In this document: positions 29,005 through 39,694 of the stretch, in pieces
Layout: each line of letters begins with the position of its first letter
Numbering within the stretch: the stretch's first letter is position 1
Source: Thalassospira xiamenensis M-5 = DSM 17429
Lineage (GTDB): Bacteria > Pseudomonadota > Alphaproteobacteria > Rhodospirillales > Thalassospiraceae
Reading direction: 5' to 3'
DNA: 64,000 nucleotides
Assembly: GCF_000300235.2 (NCBI RefSeq)
Contig: NZ_CP004388.1
Span: 2,213,501-2,277,500 of the forward strand
Notes under the pieces: model-generated
The model's database searches: none
Told to the model about the DNA's origin: nothing
Seen by the model: the letters and a program-made list of their open reading frames with translations, nothing else
Program-made: the position numbers and the translations under genes

Positions 29005-29823
29005 CTAGCGCAACGACAATCCAATGAAATACACAATAACAAACGCGACAGGAAAAACCGATAACATCCCATCAGCACGGTCAAGCACCCCGCCATGCCC
29101 CGGTATCAGGTGGCTGCTGTCCTTGACCTTGAAATGGCGCTTAAGCGCTGATTCTCCAAGATCCCCGATCTGTGCCACAATCGCCAGACCCCCGCTTGCC
29201 AGCACGATGGAAACCTGAATGGAATTGCCGCTGAAATAGGTGATCAGCCCGCCGATCAGCATCGCACACAACATGCCGCCAATAAGCCCCGCCCAGGTTT
29301 TCTTGGGGCTGAAACGCGGCGCCAGTTTCGGGCCGCCAATCGCCTTGCCAAAGGCATAGGCCCCCGTATCGGTCGCCCACACAAGAAAGAACAGCCACAT
29401 GATCAACAGCAGACCATCCCCATGCATGCTGCGCAGCCAGTGCGCCGCCAGTGCCGCAAGCGAGATATAGATAATACCAAATGCCGCGAGAAACCGATCC
29501 TTGCCCGGCCGCAATGCCGCGGTTGCCGCCCCGACCAACACCGCCGGAATGATAAGAAGATATTCCCCGGTCGTCATGAACAGCATCGAAACGGCAAGGG
29601 ATACCGCGGCAACAACCGAAACCGAATTGACATGCCCCGGAACGCACATCCGCGTCCATTCCCACATCATGCCAACCGAAAACAGAAAAACGAGAATCTC
29701 GAAATACGGTGACCCGAACCATACCGCCGCAACCGCGACCGGTGTCATCACCAGCGCGGAAACAACCCGTGGCTTCAATCCTGAATTTGTATCTTCCTGG
29801 CGTCGGGCTTCAGATGACTGCAC
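29005..29823 (-). CDS. cdsA: Phosphatidate cytidylyltransferase
   Basis: CdsA makes CDP-diacylglycerol, the branch point for phospholipids. The product is a multi-pass membrane protein of about 272 residues with the C-terminal family signature [23 protein letters not shown], split here as [10 protein letters not shown] and GVLDRADGM. No ATG lies at a sensible place. The GTG at 29823 has GGGAG 12 to 16 bases upstream and overlaps the uppS end by 14 bases; a TTG at 29847 is the alternative. The function is certain; the start is not. Confidence 0.93.
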   Translation of the reverse strand: MQSSEARRQEDTNSGLKPRVVSALVMTPVAVAAVWFGSPYFEILVFLFSVGMMWEWTRMCVPGHVNSVSVVAAVSLAVSMLFMTTGEYLLIIPAVLVGAATAALRPGKDRFLAAFGIIYISLAALAAHWLRSMHGDGLLLIMWLFFLVWATDTGAYAFGKAIGGPKLAPRFSPKKTWAGLIGGMLCAMLIGGLITYFSGNSIQVSIVLASGGLAIVAQIGDLGESALKRHFKVKDSSHLIPGHGGVLDRADGMLSVFPVAFVIVYFIGLSLR

Positions 29824-30550
29824 CAAAACGCCGCTCCCGTCCGGCAAAGTTTTCTATCGCTTTTTCAAGATGTTCGCGTCCGAAGTCCGGCCAAAGCACG
29901 TCATCGAACACAAACTCGGTATAGGCCGACTGCCAAAGCAGGAAATTGCTGATGCGCTGCTCGCCACTGGTCCGGATCAGCAGATCCGGATCGGGCATCC
30001 CGACCGTCATCAGATGCGCTTCAACCACGCTTTCATCGATGGCATCGGCCTGAATTTCTCCAGCCGCGACTTTTTGCGCGATCTGGCGCATGGCATCGGC
30101 AATCTCGGCCCGCGCACCATAGCTTAGCGCAATGGTCAGGTTCAAACGGGCATTGCCCTGCGTGCGTTCCTCGGCATTGGCCAGAAGCACGCGAATATCA
30201 TCGTCAAAACGGGTCCGGTCACCGATGATACGGATACGGACCCCGTTTTTGTGCAGGGTCGCCAGTTCACGCTTGATGAACAGGCGAAGCAACCCCATCA
30301 GGTCGCTGACTTCACTTTCCGGCCGTTTCCAGTTCTCGGTCGAAAATCCGTAAAGTGTCAGATACTCGATACCGATTTCGGCTGCGGCTTCGACGGTGCG
30401 ACGCACGGCCTCTACCCCCGCCCGATGACCCATCGCACGGGGCTTTCCGCGCAACTTTGCCCAGCGCCCGTTGCCATCCATAATGATGGCAACATGACGC
30501 GGCACAGCTCGCAGATCTGAAGGGTTGGGTTGAGATGCCAGCACCGTCAT
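29810..30550 (-). CDS. uppS: Undecaprenyl diphosphate synthase
   Basis: UppS builds the C55 lipid carrier for peptidoglycan and LPS from farnesyl diphosphate and isopentenyl diphosphate. The 246-residue cis-prenyltransferase has [17 protein letters not shown] with catalytic Asp25, [27 protein letters not shown] and the C-terminal [19 protein letters not shown]. It lies two bases downstream of frr and overlaps cdsA. Confidence 0.97.
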   Translation of the reverse strand: MTVLASQPNPSDLRAVPRHVAIIMDGNGRWAKLRGKPRAMGHRAGVEAVRRTVEAAAEIGIEYLTLYGFSTENWKRPESEVSDLMGLLRLFIKRELATLHKNGVRIRIIGDRTRFDDDIRVLLANAEERTQGNARLNLTIALSYGARAEIADAMRQIAQKVAAGEIQADAIDESVVEAHLMTVGMPDPDLLIRTSGEQRISNFLLWQSAYTEFVFDDVLWPDFGREHLEKAIENFAGRERRFGAVI

Positions 30551-30552
30551 GA

Positions 30553-31116
30553 TCAGACTTGCATGATTTCCTGTTCTTTATGGGCAAGCACTTCGTCGAT
30601 CTCGCTGATAACCTTGTCGGTCAGCTTCTGGATCTCTTTTTCCTCGTTATGGAGGTCATCTTTCGAGATCACGCTGTCTTTTTCCCATTTTTTGATCTGG
30701 TCGATACCGTCACGGCGGACGTTACGAACCGAAATCTTGGCCTGCTCGGCATATTTGCCGGCAACCTTGGACAGCTCCGCACGACGTTCCTCGTTCAATG
30801 CCGGGATCGGCACCCGAACAAGCGTCCCGTCGGCCGCCGGGTTCAGGCCAAGGCCCGAGTCACGGATCGCTTTCTCGACCGATTTAACCATGCTCTTGTC
30901 CCAGACCTGTACCGAAAGCATCCGCGATTCCGGAACACTGACAGACGCAACCTGGTTAAGCGGGGTCGGCACGCCGTAGGCTTCAACCATGACCGGTTCT
31001 AGAAGGCTTGCACTGGCACGCCCGGTCCGAAGTCCGGTAAATTCCTTGTGCAAAACTTCAACAGCCCCTTCCATACGGCGGGCAAGGTCCTTTTTTAGGC
31101 CAGCAACGTCAGACAC
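30553..31116 (-). CDS. frr: Ribosome recycling factor
   Basis: RRF splits the post-termination ribosome together with EF-G. The 187-residue product is of normal length with the expected [20 protein letters not shown], the [11 protein letters not shown] segment and the helical C-terminal [15 protein letters not shown]. It starts two bases after the pyrH stop and runs into uppS. Confidence 0.97.
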   Translation of the reverse strand: MSDVAGLKKDLARRMEGAVEVLHKEFTGLRTGRASASLLEPVMVEAYGVPTPLNQVASVSVPESRMLSVQVWDKSMVKSVEKAIRDSGLGLNPAADGTLVRVPIPALNEERRAELSKVAGKYAEQAKISVRNVRRDGIDQIKKWEKDSVISKDDLHNEEKEIQKLTDKVISEIDEVLAHKEQEIMQV

Positions 31117-31118
31117 CT

Positions 31119-31850
31119 TTAGTCTCCATTCGAAATAATCGTAAACTTACCTTTTGCACAAACCACATCGGCAAAGGCGCCGGGATTATGCAAAGAAAAT
31201 ACAATAACCGGAATATCATTTTCGCGTGCCAATGAAATAGCCGATGCATCCATGACACGCAAATCTTTGGCAAGAACGTCCATATAGGTCAGGGAATCAT
31301 AGCGTTCCGCGGTCGGGTCGGTCTTCGGATCGGCGGTGTAAACGCCGTCAACCTGCGTCCCCTTAAGCAACGCGTCACAGCCCATTTCAACCGCGCGAAG
31401 TGCTGCTGCCGTATCGGTGGTAAAGAACGGGTTGCCGGTCCCGGCCGCAAAAATCACCACCCGGCCCTTTTCCATGTGGCGCACCGCACGACGGCGGATA
31501 TAGGGCTCACAGACCGATGACATCGGAATGGCCGACTGCACACGGGTCTGGACCCCGTGCCGCTCAAGCGCGTTCTGAACGGCCAGTGCGTTCATGATGG
31601 TGGCCAACATGCCCATATAGTCGGCCGTGGCACGTTCCATGCCCTGGGAGGCACCCTTGACCCCGCGGAAGATGTTCCCTCCGCCAATCACCATGCAAAC
31701 CTCGGCACCCATGTCATGAACGGCTTTGATTTCGCTTGCGATCCGGTCAACCGTCTCGGGATCAATCCCGTATTGCTGTTTTCCCAGAAGCCCCTCACCC
31801 GAAAGTTTCAGAAGGACACGACGAAATTTCAGTTGGCCGTTTTCTGCCAT
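31119..31850 (-). CDS. pyrH: UMP kinase
   Basis: PyrH phosphorylates UMP to UDP and feeds nucleotide and cell-wall precursor pools. The 243-residue amino acid kinase-fold protein has [47 protein letters not shown] and [13 protein letters not shown]. It is separated from tsf by a strong terminator, so it leads the pyrH-frr-uppS unit unless there is read-through. Confidence 0.97.
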   Translation of the reverse strand: MAENGQLKFRRVLLKLSGEGLLGKQQYGIDPETVDRIASEIKAVHDMGAEVCMVIGGGNIFRGVKGASQGMERATADYMGMLATIMNALAVQNALERHGVQTRVQSAIPMSSVCEPYIRRRAVRHMEKGRVVIFAAGTGNPFFTTDTAAALRAVEMGCDALLKGTQVDGVYTADPKTDPTAERYDSLTYMDVLAKDLRVMDASAISLARENDIPVIVFSLHNPGAFADVVCAKGKFTIISNGD

Positions 31851-31917
31851 GTTGGATTGCCTCTTACTGCCGATATTTCAAACTGTCCCGAAACCCGGTT
31901 CAGCAAAATTCAGATAT

Positions 31918-31969
31918 AAAAAGACCGGCGAGTAACAGGGCGATTATGCGCTGCCGACCTCGCCGGTCT
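31918..31969 (-). terminator. Intrinsic terminator after tsf
   Basis: AGACCGGCGAG (31922-31932) and CTCGCCGGTCT (31959-31969) form a perfect 11-base-pair stem with a 26-base loop. On the minus strand the hairpin is followed by five T. It separates rpsB-tsf from pyrH. Confidence 0.8.
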
Positions 31970-32016
31970 GGGATCATACACGAAATGGCACGCGACGCAC
32001 CATTTCGATCAGATGT

Positions 32017-32940
32017 TTATTTCTTAAGCTGCTCAGCAACTTCTGCAGCAAAGTCTTTTTCTTCGCGCTCGATGCCTTCACCAAGTTCGAAGCGCACAAA
32101 GCCCTTAAGGGTGATCGGCTTGCCCGCGTCTTTAGCAGCATTTGCAATCACGTCTTTGACTTTGCTTTCGCCGTCAATCACGAAGGTCTGTTCAACCAGA
32201 ACGACCTGCTCGTAATATTTACGGATACGACCTTCGATCATCTTTTCGATGATTTCAATCGGGCGGCCGGATTCTTTGGCCTGTTCGGTCAGAACGGATT
32301 TCTCGCGCTCGACCAGTTCCGGATCCAGATCGTCAACCGTGGCCGAAGCCGGGTTGGTTGCAGCAATATGCATTGCGATCTGTTTGCCAAGGCCTTCAAG
32401 AACGCTCGCATCCGCTTCGGATTCAAGCGCAACCAGAACACCGATTTTGCCGAGGTTCGGCGCAATCGCGGAATGGATGTAGGACGCAACAGCGCCCTTC
32501 TCGACCGAGATACCAGCCGAACGACGCAGGTTCATGTTTTCGCCGATGGTGGCGATCATGTGGGTAACCTGTTCTTCGACGTTGCGCGACGTACCCGGGA
32601 ACGGGGTTGCTTTCAGCGCATCGATATCACCATTGGCCGAAACGGCCTGGTTTGCGATTTCTGCGACGAATTTCTGGAAATCTTCGTTACGCGAAACGAA
32701 GTCGGTTTCGGAGTTGAGTTCGACAACGGCACCGGAAGTACCGTTAACAGCAACACCCACCAGACCTTCAGCAGCAACACGACCTGCTTTCTTGGCAGCA
32801 GCAGCAAGACCTTTGGTACGAAGCCAGTCAACAGCAGCTTCAAGATTACCTTCGGTTTCGGACAGCGCCTTTTTGCAATCCATCATGCCAGCGCCGGTGG
32901 TTTCGCGAAGCTCTTTAACCAGAGCAGCGGTAATAGCCAT
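32017..32940 (-). CDS. tsf: Elongation factor Ts
   Basis: EF-Ts exchanges GDP for GTP on EF-Tu. The 307-residue product has an N-terminal UBA-like domain with [19 protein letters not shown], the core motif [13 protein letters not shown] (in the longer [13 protein letters not shown]), and C-terminal dimerisation segments. A reading frame from 32973 exists, but the ATG at 32940 gives the usual [11 protein letters not shown] start. It follows rpsB, separated by a perfect hairpin. Confidence 0.97.
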   Translation of the reverse strand: MAITAALVKELRETTGAGMMDCKKALSETEGNLEAAVDWLRTKGLAAAAKKAGRVAAEGLVGVAVNGTSGAVVELNSETDFVSRNEDFQKFVAEIANQAVSANGDIDALKATPFPGTSRNVEEQVTHMIATIGENMNLRRSAGISVEKGAVASYIHSAIAPNLGKIGVLVALESEADASVLEGLGKQIAMHIAATNPASATVDDLDPELVEREKSVLTEQAKESGRPIEIIEKMIEGRIRKYYEQVVLVEQTFVIDGESKVKDVIANAAKDAGKPITLKGFVRFELGEGIEREEKDFAAEVAEQLKK

Positions 32941-32978
32941 TTTTAAAGCCCCTATTACGCGATCAGTGAACACCTAAA

Positions 32979-33006
32979 GAAACGGCGGCATGCTAGCCGC
33001 CGTTTC
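32979..33006 (-). terminator. rpsB-tsf intercistronic hairpin (attenuator-like)
   Basis: GAAACGGCGGC (32979-32989) pairs perfectly with GCCGCCGTTTC (32996-33006), an 11-base-pair stem with a six-base loop. On the minus strand only a short mixed T run (TTTCTTTAGG) follows. It may lower tsf relative to rpsB rather than fully stop transcription. Confidence 0.6.
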
Positions 33007-33025
33007 ATCAGGTACAAAGTGAAAC

Positions 33026-33808
33026 TTATGCGGAAGCTGCTTCCTGTGCGGCTTCTTCAACAGCAGCGGCTTCAGCCGGGACTTCTTCGGATTCACCGAG
33101 GTCCGCGCCAGAAGCAGTCATTTCCTGCTGGATGCCGTCCAGAACTGCGCCAACGAACAGGTCGCAATACAGCTGGATCGCACGGATCGCATCGTCGTTA
33201 CCCGGGATCGGGTATGCAACGTTTGCCGGATCCGAGTTGGTATCCAGAATAGCAACAACCGGAATGTTCAGGTTCTTGGCTTCGTGAACAGCAAGCGCTT
33301 CCTTGTTGGTGTCGACCACGACGATGATGTCGGGAAGACCGCCCATATCCTTGATCCCGCCAAGCGCGCGTTCAAGCTTGTCGCGCGAACGGGTCAGGTT
33401 CAGGATTTCTTTTTTGGTCAGACCTTCTGCACCGGCAGATAGGATTTCTTCCTGTTCTTTCAGGCGTTTGATCGAGTTGGAAACGGTGTTCCAGTTGGTC
33501 AGCATACCGCCGAGCCAGCGATGGTTCACATAGTACTGACCGCAACGCTTTGCAGCTTCTGCGATGACCGGCGAAGCCTGACGCTTGGTACCGACGAACA
33601 GAACGCGACCACCACCGGCGGTGACGTCACGAACCGCCTGCATCGCACGATGCAGCATCGGAACGGTTTCCTGAAGGTTCAGGATGTGAATGTCGTTGCG
33701 TGCACCAAAGATGAACTGCTTCATCTTCGGGTTCCAACGGCGGGTGTGGTGACCAAAGTGGACGCCAGCTTCCATCAGCTGACGCATGGTAAAGGTTGGC
33801 AAAGCCAT
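33026..33808 (-). CDS. rpsB: 30S ribosomal protein S2
   Basis: S2 binds the back of the small ribosomal subunit and is needed for translation. The 260-residue product has [43 protein letters not shown] and [12 protein letters not shown], then an Ala/Glu-rich C-terminal tail typical of alphaproteobacterial S2. A leader of about 140 bases with a hairpin lies in front of the gene, possibly for feedback control. Confidence 0.97.
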   Translation of the reverse strand: MALPTFTMRQLMEAGVHFGHHTRRWNPKMKQFIFGARNDIHILNLQETVPMLHRAMQAVRDVTAGGGRVLFVGTKRQASPVIAEAAKRCGQYYVNHRWLGGMLTNWNTVSNSIKRLKEQEEILSAGAEGLTKKEILNLTRSRDKLERALGGIKDMGGLPDIIVVVDTNKEALAVHEAKNLNIPVVAILDTNSDPANVAYPIPGNDDAIRAIQLYCDLFVGAVLDGIQQEMTASGADLGESEEVPAEAAAVEEAAQEAASA

Positions 33809-33853
33809 GATAAATTCCTACCTTTTTCCGGTTAAGACCTCCGCGGAAGGGAA

Positions 33854-33875
33854 TTTCACGCCGTCTTGCGTGAAA
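33854..33875 (-). other. Hairpin in the rpsB leader
   Basis: TTTCACGC (33854-33861) and GCGTGAAA (33868-33875) form a perfect eight-base-pair stem with a six-base loop, 46 bases upstream of the rpsB start codon. A ribosomal-protein binding site in the leader is plausible but not shown. Confidence 0.45.
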
Positions 33876-33942
33876 CACCGGATGGACGAATTTCTGCATA
33901 ACGCATTATTCGCCACGCTCCCGCGTGCGATGTTCGGGGCGG

Positions 33943-33971
33943 GTTTTAGCCCCCTCCTGCAAAGAATGCAA
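33943..33971 (-). promoter_or_regulatory. Putative rpsB promoter
   Basis: On the minus strand TTGCAT (33966-33971) and TAAAAC (33943-33948) are separated by 17 bases, giving a leader of about 130 bases. The intergenic gap of 235 bases between dnaE and rpsB holds no reading frame that looks real. Confidence 0.45.
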
Positions 33972-34043
33972 GCCTTAAAGTACGCTCAAACCGCGTGAAA
34001 GTGAACCCTAAGCACGATCACAATTTCACGGCACACGCACCAA

Positions 34044-37000
34044 TCAGATTTCCTCGGCCAGTTCGACCCCCGGAATGGCCCCGACCGCCCCGATAAGCGA
34101 CGGTCCGACCTTATAGGTATCTTCAAGCTCGACCTCGGCAATACGGCCATCGGCACAGACAGTCGAAAGACTGACCAGACCGCGCCCTTTCCCCGCTTTT
34201 TCAAGCAGTTCTCGGATTTCCACCACCGGATCAGGCCGGTTCAGGCGAATGCGAATGCCCTCGGCTGCCCCGGAAACGGCATGCTCAAGGTCTTCGACCT
34301 TCTGCCCCTGAATGCGAAGCTGCCCTTCGCGCATTTCGGCCGCCACCACCAGCAACACCGGACGCCCGGCATTGATGATTTCCTTATAGGCCGCCCATGC
34401 CTCGGCCCAGAAGGCGACTTCAAAGCTGCCGGTCGGGTCGGAAAACATCACGAAGGCGAATTTCGATCCGTTTTTCTTCGAAATCATTTCACGCGCATTG
34501 ATCAGGGTCCCGGCAAGCTTGATCGATCCCTTGTTCTGGGCGCGCATACGGGCCGGAAGCTCCTTGATCGGCGCAATACCGATCCGCTGAAGACTTTTGC
34601 CAAAGGTATCAAGCGGATGCGCCGACAGGTAAAAACCAATCGCCGAAAATTCCTCGGTCAGTTTTTCCATCGGCACCCAGTCGCGTTCATCGGGCAACCG
34701 TATGGCATCCTTGCCAAATCCGGTATCCTCGCCAAACATCGAAATCTGGTCATTGTTGCGCGCCTGCATTTCGCGCTGGGCAACCGCCATCACCCGGTCG
34801 ACATGCTCGAACATGACCTTGCGGTTTGTCGTCAGGCAATCAAGCGCGCCTGCCCGCACAAGGTTTTCAAGCAACCGTTTATTGACCGCACGGCTATCGA
34901 TGCGCGATGCAAAATCGGTCAGGTCCCGGAACGGGCCATTGGCCTCGCGCTCCGCCACAAGGCTTTCCATTGCCGCATCACCAACGTTGCGCACGGCCGC
35001 CAGTGCATAACGGATTTTGCGCACCCCATCATGATTTTCGACCGAAAACGCCACTTGCGAATTATTGATGCAGGGCGGCAGGATTTCGATGCCAAGGCGT
35101 TCGACCTCCTGCTTGAAAATCGCAAGTTTTTCGGTGTTGTGCATATCAAGCGTCATCAGCGCGGCCATGAATTCGACCGGATAATTCGCCTTGAGATACG
35201 CCGTCTGATACGCCACCAGCGCATAGGCCGCCGCGTGCGATTTGTTAAAGCCATAGGATGCGAACTTGGCGACCTGATCAAAGATGTCGGACGCCTGCCC
35301 GCGTGGCACCCCGTTCTTTTCCGCCCCGTCAACAAACAGCGACCGCTGCAATTCCATTTCCTCGGCGATCTTTTTACCCATCGCACGACGCAAAAGGTCC
35401 GCACCGCCAAGCGAATAGCCCGACATCGTCTGGGCAAGCTGCATGACCTGTTCCTGATAGATCATGATGCCATAGGTTTCTTCAAGGATCGGCTGCAACA
35501 TCGGGTGCATGTAATCCGGCTCTTCGGTGCCATGCTTACGTGCGATGTAATGCGGGATATTGTCCATCGGCCCCGGACGATACAGCGCCACGACCGCGAT
35601 AATATCTTCAATCGTATCGGGCTTAAGCCCGCGCAAAACGTCCTGCATGCCCTGGGATTCAAGCTGGAACACACCGACCGTCTCGGCCGCCGAAAGCAAC
35701 TTGAACGCCACCCGATCATCAAGGGGAATGGCACTGATATCAAAGCCTTGCGGGACGTCTTTACGAAGCCGCATTAGATTGACGGCCTCGATAATCACCG
35801 TCAAAGTCTTAAGACCAAGGAAGTCGAACTTCACCAGACCGGCATTTTCAACATATTTCATGTTGAACTGGGTCACCGGCATATCGGACCGCGGATCACG
35901 ATACAACGGCACAAGTTCGTCAAGGTCACGGTCGCCAATCACAACCCCGGCGGCGTGGGTGGACGAGTTACGATAAAGCCCCTCGATCTGCATCGCGATG
36001 GAAAGCAGCCGGTCAATATCCGGGTCTTCGCGCGCAATCCGGCGCAGGTCCGGCTCCATGTCGATGGCTTCCTTAAGCGGGATCGGCTTGGCCGGATCAC
36101 CCGGGATCATCTTACAGATTTTATCGACATAGCCATACGGGATGCTCAACACGCGGCCAACGTCGCGCACTGCGGCCTTTGCCTGCAACTTACCGAATGT
36201 GATGATCTGCGCCACACGGTCATGGCCGTATTTGCGCTGAACATATTCAATCACCTCGCCGCGCCGGTCCTGACAGAAATCGACGTCAAAGTCGGGCATG
36301 GAAACACGTTCCGGGTTCAGGAAGCGTTCAAACAGCAACGAGAAATGCAACGGATCAAGATCAGTAATCAGAAGTGCATAGGCAACAAGCGACCCTGCAC
36401 CCGAACCACGCCCCGGCCCCACCGGGATTTCATGGTCCTTCGCCCACTGGATAAAGTCCGCAACGATCAGGAAGTAGCCCGGAAACCCCATCTGATTGAT
36501 GATGCCAAGCTCGTATTCAAGGCGCTCCCAATAAGGTTTGGCGATTTCTTCCTTCTGCGCGTCCGTCATGTCCTCGGTAAAGACATATTTCGCAAGGCGG
36601 CCTTTAAGGCCCTCCTCGGACATATGGCGCAGCTCATCGACCTCGGTGCGGCCTTCGCCGCAATCAAATGGCGGCAGGATCGGGTCGATCTTTTCGACAT
36701 GCCACGAACACCGCTTGGCAATCGCCAGCGTATTGTCGCAGGCCTCGGGAATGTCGGCGAAAAGATCGCGCATCTCGGCGGCGGTTTTAAACCGGTGTTC
36801 GGGCGTTAAACGCCACCGGTCTTCCTGCCCCACAACCGCGCCCTGCCCGATGCAGATGAACACATCATGGGCTTCATACATTTCCGCCTTGGGGAAAAAG
36901 CAGTCATTGGTCGCGACCATCGGGATATTATGCTCATAGGCCAGCCGGATCAGCCCCGGCTCGACCTTTTCTTCGATCGGTTCGCCATGGCGCTGCAATT

Positions 37001-37529
37001 CGATATAAAGCCGGTTGCCAAATATCCCCGAAAGCTTGTTCAGGCATTCGCTTGCCGCCTCATGTTGCTCCTCGGCAATCAATCGTGCCAACGGCCCGGT
37101 CGGCCCGCCGGTCAGGCAGATGATGTCGGAACTGTATTTTTCGATATGATCATAAAGCGCCTTGGGCTCACTTCCCGCTTCACTGGTCATATGCGCGCGC
37201 GAAACGATCTTCAGAAGGTTGAAATACCCCCGGTCATTCTTCGCAATCAGCACCAGATTGTCCGGGTCCGGTTCGCGTGAAATCTTGCCGATCACCGGCT
37301 GATCGCCAAACCGTTCCACCCCGATCTGCACGCCAAGGATCGGCTGGATACCCGACCCGCTCATCACCCCTGAAAAATCGAGCGCGCCGAACATGTTGTT
37401 GGTATCGGTCATCGCAACCGCGGGCTGGCCATCCGCCTCGCACAGCTTTGCCAGTTCCTTCGTCGTGATGGCACCTTCGGCAAGCGAATAGTTGGTGTGA
37501 ACACGAAGATGGACGAAACCGTTTTCCAT
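34044..37529 (-). CDS. dnaE: DNA polymerase III alpha subunit
   Basis: DnaE is the replicative DNA polymerase. The 1161-residue product has the N-terminal PHP domain (about 1-280; FVHLRVHTNYSLAEGAI, AMTDTNNMFGA). The catalytic palm has GPGRGSGAGSLVAYAL and the acidic MPDFDVDFCQDRRGEV, followed by NSSTHAAGVVIGD. A helix-hairpin-helix and OB-fold tail closes the protein. An upstream frame to 37586 exists; the ATG at 37529 gives the standard MENGFVHLRVH start. It is the last gene of the proS-lolC-lolD-dnaE direction. Confidence 0.97.
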   Translation of the reverse strand: MENGFVHLRVHTNYSLAEGAITTKELAKLCEADGQPAVAMTDTNNMFGALDFSGVMSGSGIQPILGVQIGVERFGDQPVIGKISREPDPDNLVLIAKNDRGYFNLLKIVSRAHMTSEAGSEPKALYDHIEKYSSDIICLTGGPTGPLARLIAEEQHEAASECLNKLSGIFGNRLYIELQRHGEPIEEKVEPGLIRLAYEHNIPMVATNDCFFPKAEMYEAHDVFICIGQGAVVGQEDRWRLTPEHRFKTAAEMRDLFADIPEACDNTLAIAKRCSWHVEKIDPILPPFDCGEGRTEVDELRHMSEEGLKGRLAKYVFTEDMTDAQKEEIAKPYWERLEYELGIINQMGFPGYFLIVADFIQWAKDHEIPVGPGRGSGAGSLVAYALLITDLDPLHFSLLFERFLNPERVSMPDFDVDFCQDRRGEVIEYVQRKYGHDRVAQIITFGKLQAKAAVRDVGRVLSIPYGYVDKICKMIPGDPAKPIPLKEAIDMEPDLRRIAREDPDIDRLLSIAMQIEGLYRNSSTHAAGVVIGDRDLDELVPLYRDPRSDMPVTQFNMKYVENAGLVKFDFLGLKTLTVIIEAVNLMRLRKDVPQGFDISAIPLDDRVAFKLLSAAETVGVFQLESQGMQDVLRGLKPDTIEDIIAVVALYRPGPMDNIPHYIARKHGTEEPDYMHPMLQPILEETYGIMIYQEQVMQLAQTMSGYSLGGADLLRRAMGKKIAEEMELQRSLFVDGAEKNGVPRGQASDIFDQVAKFASYGFNKSHAAAYALVAYQTAYLKANYPVEFMAALMTLDMHNTEKLAIFKQEVERLGIEILPPCINNSQVAFSVENHDGVRKIRYALAAVRNVGDAAMESLVAEREANGPFRDLTDFASRIDSRAVNKRLLENLVRAGALDCLTTNRKVMFEHVDRVMAVAQREMQARNNDQISMFGEDTGFGKDAIRLPDERDWVPMEKLTEEFSAIGFYLSAHPLDTFGKSLQRIGIAPIKELPARMRAQNKGSIKLAGTLINAREMISKKNGSKFAFVMFSDPTGSFEVAFWAEAWAAYKEIINAGRPVLLVVAAEMREGQLRIQGQKVEDLEHAVSGAAEGIRIRLNRPDPVVEIRELLEKAGKGRGLVSLSTVCADGRIAEVELEDTYKVGPSLIGAVGAIPGVELAEEI

Positions 37530-37575
37530 TGCAGAAAATCCCGGACGATAAATGGCAAAGGCAGGAAACCGGCCA

Positions 37576-37593
37576 CCCCGGATCACTCCGGGG
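37576..37593. repeat. GC-rich dyad between lolD and dnaE
   Basis: CCCCGGA and TCCGGGG form a perfect seven-base-pair stem with a four-base loop. No T run follows on either strand, so this is an intercistronic hairpin rather than a terminator. Confidence 0.45.
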
Positions 37594-37628
37594 CGCGGTG
37601 CTCTGCCAACTTAAAGAATTTCGACAGA

Positions 37629-38363
37629 TTACGAAAGAGTATCGGGATCAAGTTCGACCAGATGCCCGTCACGCAGGGTCACAACCCGGTCCATCTGGCT
37701 CGCCAGTTCCGGGTTATGGGTCGCAATCAGCGACGCCAGACCGGTTTCGCGCACCAACGTCATCAACATCCCGAACACCGTTTCCGCCGTATGCGGATCA
37801 AGGTTGCCGGTCGGCTCGTCGGCAAACAGCACGTCGGGCACATTGGCAAGCGCACGCGCAATCGCCACGCGCTGCTGTTCCCCGCCCGAAAGGCGTGCCG
37901 GGCGATGTTCGGCCCGTTTTTCCAGCCCAAGACAGCGCAGCAGTTCAAGCCCGCGTTCGGTTGCATCCGCCCGTTTCAGGCCATTGATCATCTGCGGAAT
38001 GACGACATTTTCAATCGCCGAAAATTCCGGCAGCAGATGATGATACTGATACACGAACCCGATATGCTTGCGGCGCATTTCGGTGCGCACCAGATCGGAA
38101 AGATCCGTGCTGCGTTTTCCGCCAATCGAAACCATGCCGCCATCGGGCTTTTCAAGCAGCCCCGCAATCTGAAGCAGGGTTGATTTACCCGCCCCCGACG
38201 GCCCGACAAGGGCGACGATCTCGCCCTGATGGATTTCCAGATCGACGGATTTCAGGATTTCAAGCTGATCGGGGCCCTGATTGAACACCCGATCAATCTT
38301 TTCAAGCCGCAACACGACTTTCTGCGCCCGCTCCTTGGCGGTTGTCTTGATCATGTCACTCAT
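37629..38363 (-). CDS. lolD: Lipoprotein-releasing ABC transporter ATPase LolD
   Basis: LolD powers release of lipoproteins from the inner membrane towards the outer membrane. The 244-residue ATPase has Walker [10 protein letters not shown], the signature [15 protein letters not shown] and Walker [13 protein letters not shown]. Its ATG at 38363 overlaps the lolC stop, so the longer frame to 38399 is rejected. It works with the adjacent LolC permease. Confidence 0.95.
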   Translation of the reverse strand: MSDMIKTTAKERAQKVVLRLEKIDRVFNQGPDQLEILKSVDLEIHQGEIVALVGPSGAGKSTLLQIAGLLEKPDGGMVSIGGKRSTDLSDLVRTEMRRKHIGFVYQYHHLLPEFSAIENVVIPQMINGLKRADATERGLELLRCLGLEKRAEHRPARLSGGEQQRVAIARALANVPDVLFADEPTGNLDPHTAETVFGMLMTLVRETGLASLIATHNPELASQMDRVVTLRDGHLVELDPDTLS

Positions 38364-39612
38364 AACGAAGGGCCTCCACCGGATCGAGGCGCGATGCACG
38401 CCATGCCGGATAAACCGTCGCCAGGAACGACAGACTAAGCGACATCACACAAACCAGAACCACTTCGCTGATATCCATGTCGGCCGGAAGCTGCGACAGG
38501 AAATAGATTTCCGCATTAAACAGATCGGTCCCCGTCAGGGTCTGGATGAACTGGCGGATATTTTCGATATTCAGGCAGAACAAAACACCAAGGATCAGGC
38601 CGCTTAACGTGCCAAGCACCCCGATGGATGCCCCGGCCAGGAAAAAGATGCGCATCACCGATGACCGTGTGGCCCCCATGGTCCGCAGAATCGCGATATC
38701 GCGTCCCTTGTCCTTCACCAGCATCACCATGCCCGAAATGATATTGAATGCCGCCACCAGAATAATCAGCGTCAGGATCAGGAACATCACATTACGTTCG
38801 ACCTGTAATGCATTGAAAAACCCGGAATTTGACTGCTGCCAATTGACCAGCCGCAATTGTTCGCCCGACAGGTTCGACAACAGATCGTTCATGCTTGATG
38901 ACAGGCGTGACGGGTCTTCAAGCATCACTTCAAAATGGCTGATTTTTTCCGGCAGGCGGAAATAAATCTGTGCGGCCTGAAGCGGCATGAAGATAAAGCC
39001 GCTGTCATATTCATACATGCCGATATCAAACAGCCCGACCACCTTATAGGCCCGCACGCGCGGCACGGACCCGAACGCCGTCACATTGCCCTTGGGCGAG
39101 ATCAGATTGACATTATCCCCCACCCCGACGCCAAGTTTCATGGCAAGACGCGCGCCCATGATCACGCTATCGTCACCCTTGAAATCATCAAGCGATCCGA
39201 AAACGATGTTATCGGCAATCGTCTTGCGCTTGGCGATGTCTTCGGCACGGACCCCGCGCACGATGGCCCCGGTTGACCGGCCGTTATTCGATGCCAGCAC
39301 CTGCCCCTCGACCACCGGGGTCACAAGGGTCACATTGCCGGTTTCAGCGATCTTCTTTTCAATCGCATCATAATTGGGCAGGCCATCGGGACTTTGCGCG
39401 TAAACCGATATATGCCCGTTCAGCCCCAGAATACGTCCAAGCAATTCGGCCCGGAACCCGTTCATGACCGACATGACGATAATCAGGGTCGCAACGCCCA
39501 GCATGATGCCAAGCAGCGAAAAGATGGCGATGACGGAAACAAAGCCCTCTTGCCGACGGGGACGCAGGTAGCGGAAAGCCACCAGACGTTCGAACGGACT
39601 GAACATGCGCAA
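38356..39612 (-). CDS. lolC: Lipoprotein-releasing ABC transporter permease LolC/LolE
   Basis: This is the membrane subunit that hands mature lipoproteins to the periplasmic carrier. The 418-residue product has one membrane helix near residue 30 ([23 protein letters not shown]), a large periplasmic domain (about 50-270) and three C-terminal helices with the FtsX-like permease fold. It ends DPVEALRYE, typical of the family. Only one permease gene is present, as in most alphaproteobacteria, so it probably works as a homodimer. Confidence 0.95.
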   Translation of the reverse strand: MRMFSPFERLVAFRYLRPRRQEGFVSVIAIFSLLGIMLGVATLIIVMSVMNGFRAELLGRILGLNGHISVYAQSPDGLPNYDAIEKKIAETGNVTLVTPVVEGQVLASNNGRSTGAIVRGVRAEDIAKRKTIADNIVFGSLDDFKGDDSVIMGARLAMKLGVGVGDNVNLISPKGNVTAFGSVPRVRAYKVVGLFDIGMYEYDSGFIFMPLQAAQIYFRLPEKISHFEVMLEDPSRLSSSMNDLLSNLSGEQLRLVNWQQSNSGFFNALQVERNVMFLILTLIILVAAFNIISGMVMLVKDKGRDIAILRTMGATRSSVMRIFFLAGASIGVLGTLSGLILGVLFCLNIENIRQFIQTLTGTDLFNAEIYFLSQLPADMDISEVVLVCVMSLSLSFLATVYPAWRASRLDPVEALRYE

Positions 39613-39656
39613 AAGATCCTCGTGGAAGCGTGTCGGAAAGAATTCCGGAAATCAGG

Positions 39657-39680
39657 ACGGGGCAGCCAAGGCTGCCCCGT
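39657..39680 (-). other. Perfect hairpin between proS and lolC
   Basis: ACGGGGCAGCC (39657-39667) and GGCTGCCCCGT (39670-39680) form an 11-base-pair stem with a two-base loop, directly after the proS stop. The minus-strand tail is not T-rich, so it may partly stop or stabilise the transcript. Confidence 0.55.
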
Positions 39681-39694
39681 TTGCAAAGTCGTAA

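Noticed and set aside
34281-35777. A 498-codon frame antisense to dnaE, and similar long frames antisense to nuoM (47839-49134) and nuoL (49363-50475)
   Set aside because: All lie wholly inside unmistakable genes on the other strand and have low-complexity His/Arg/Gln-rich products with no recognisable domain.
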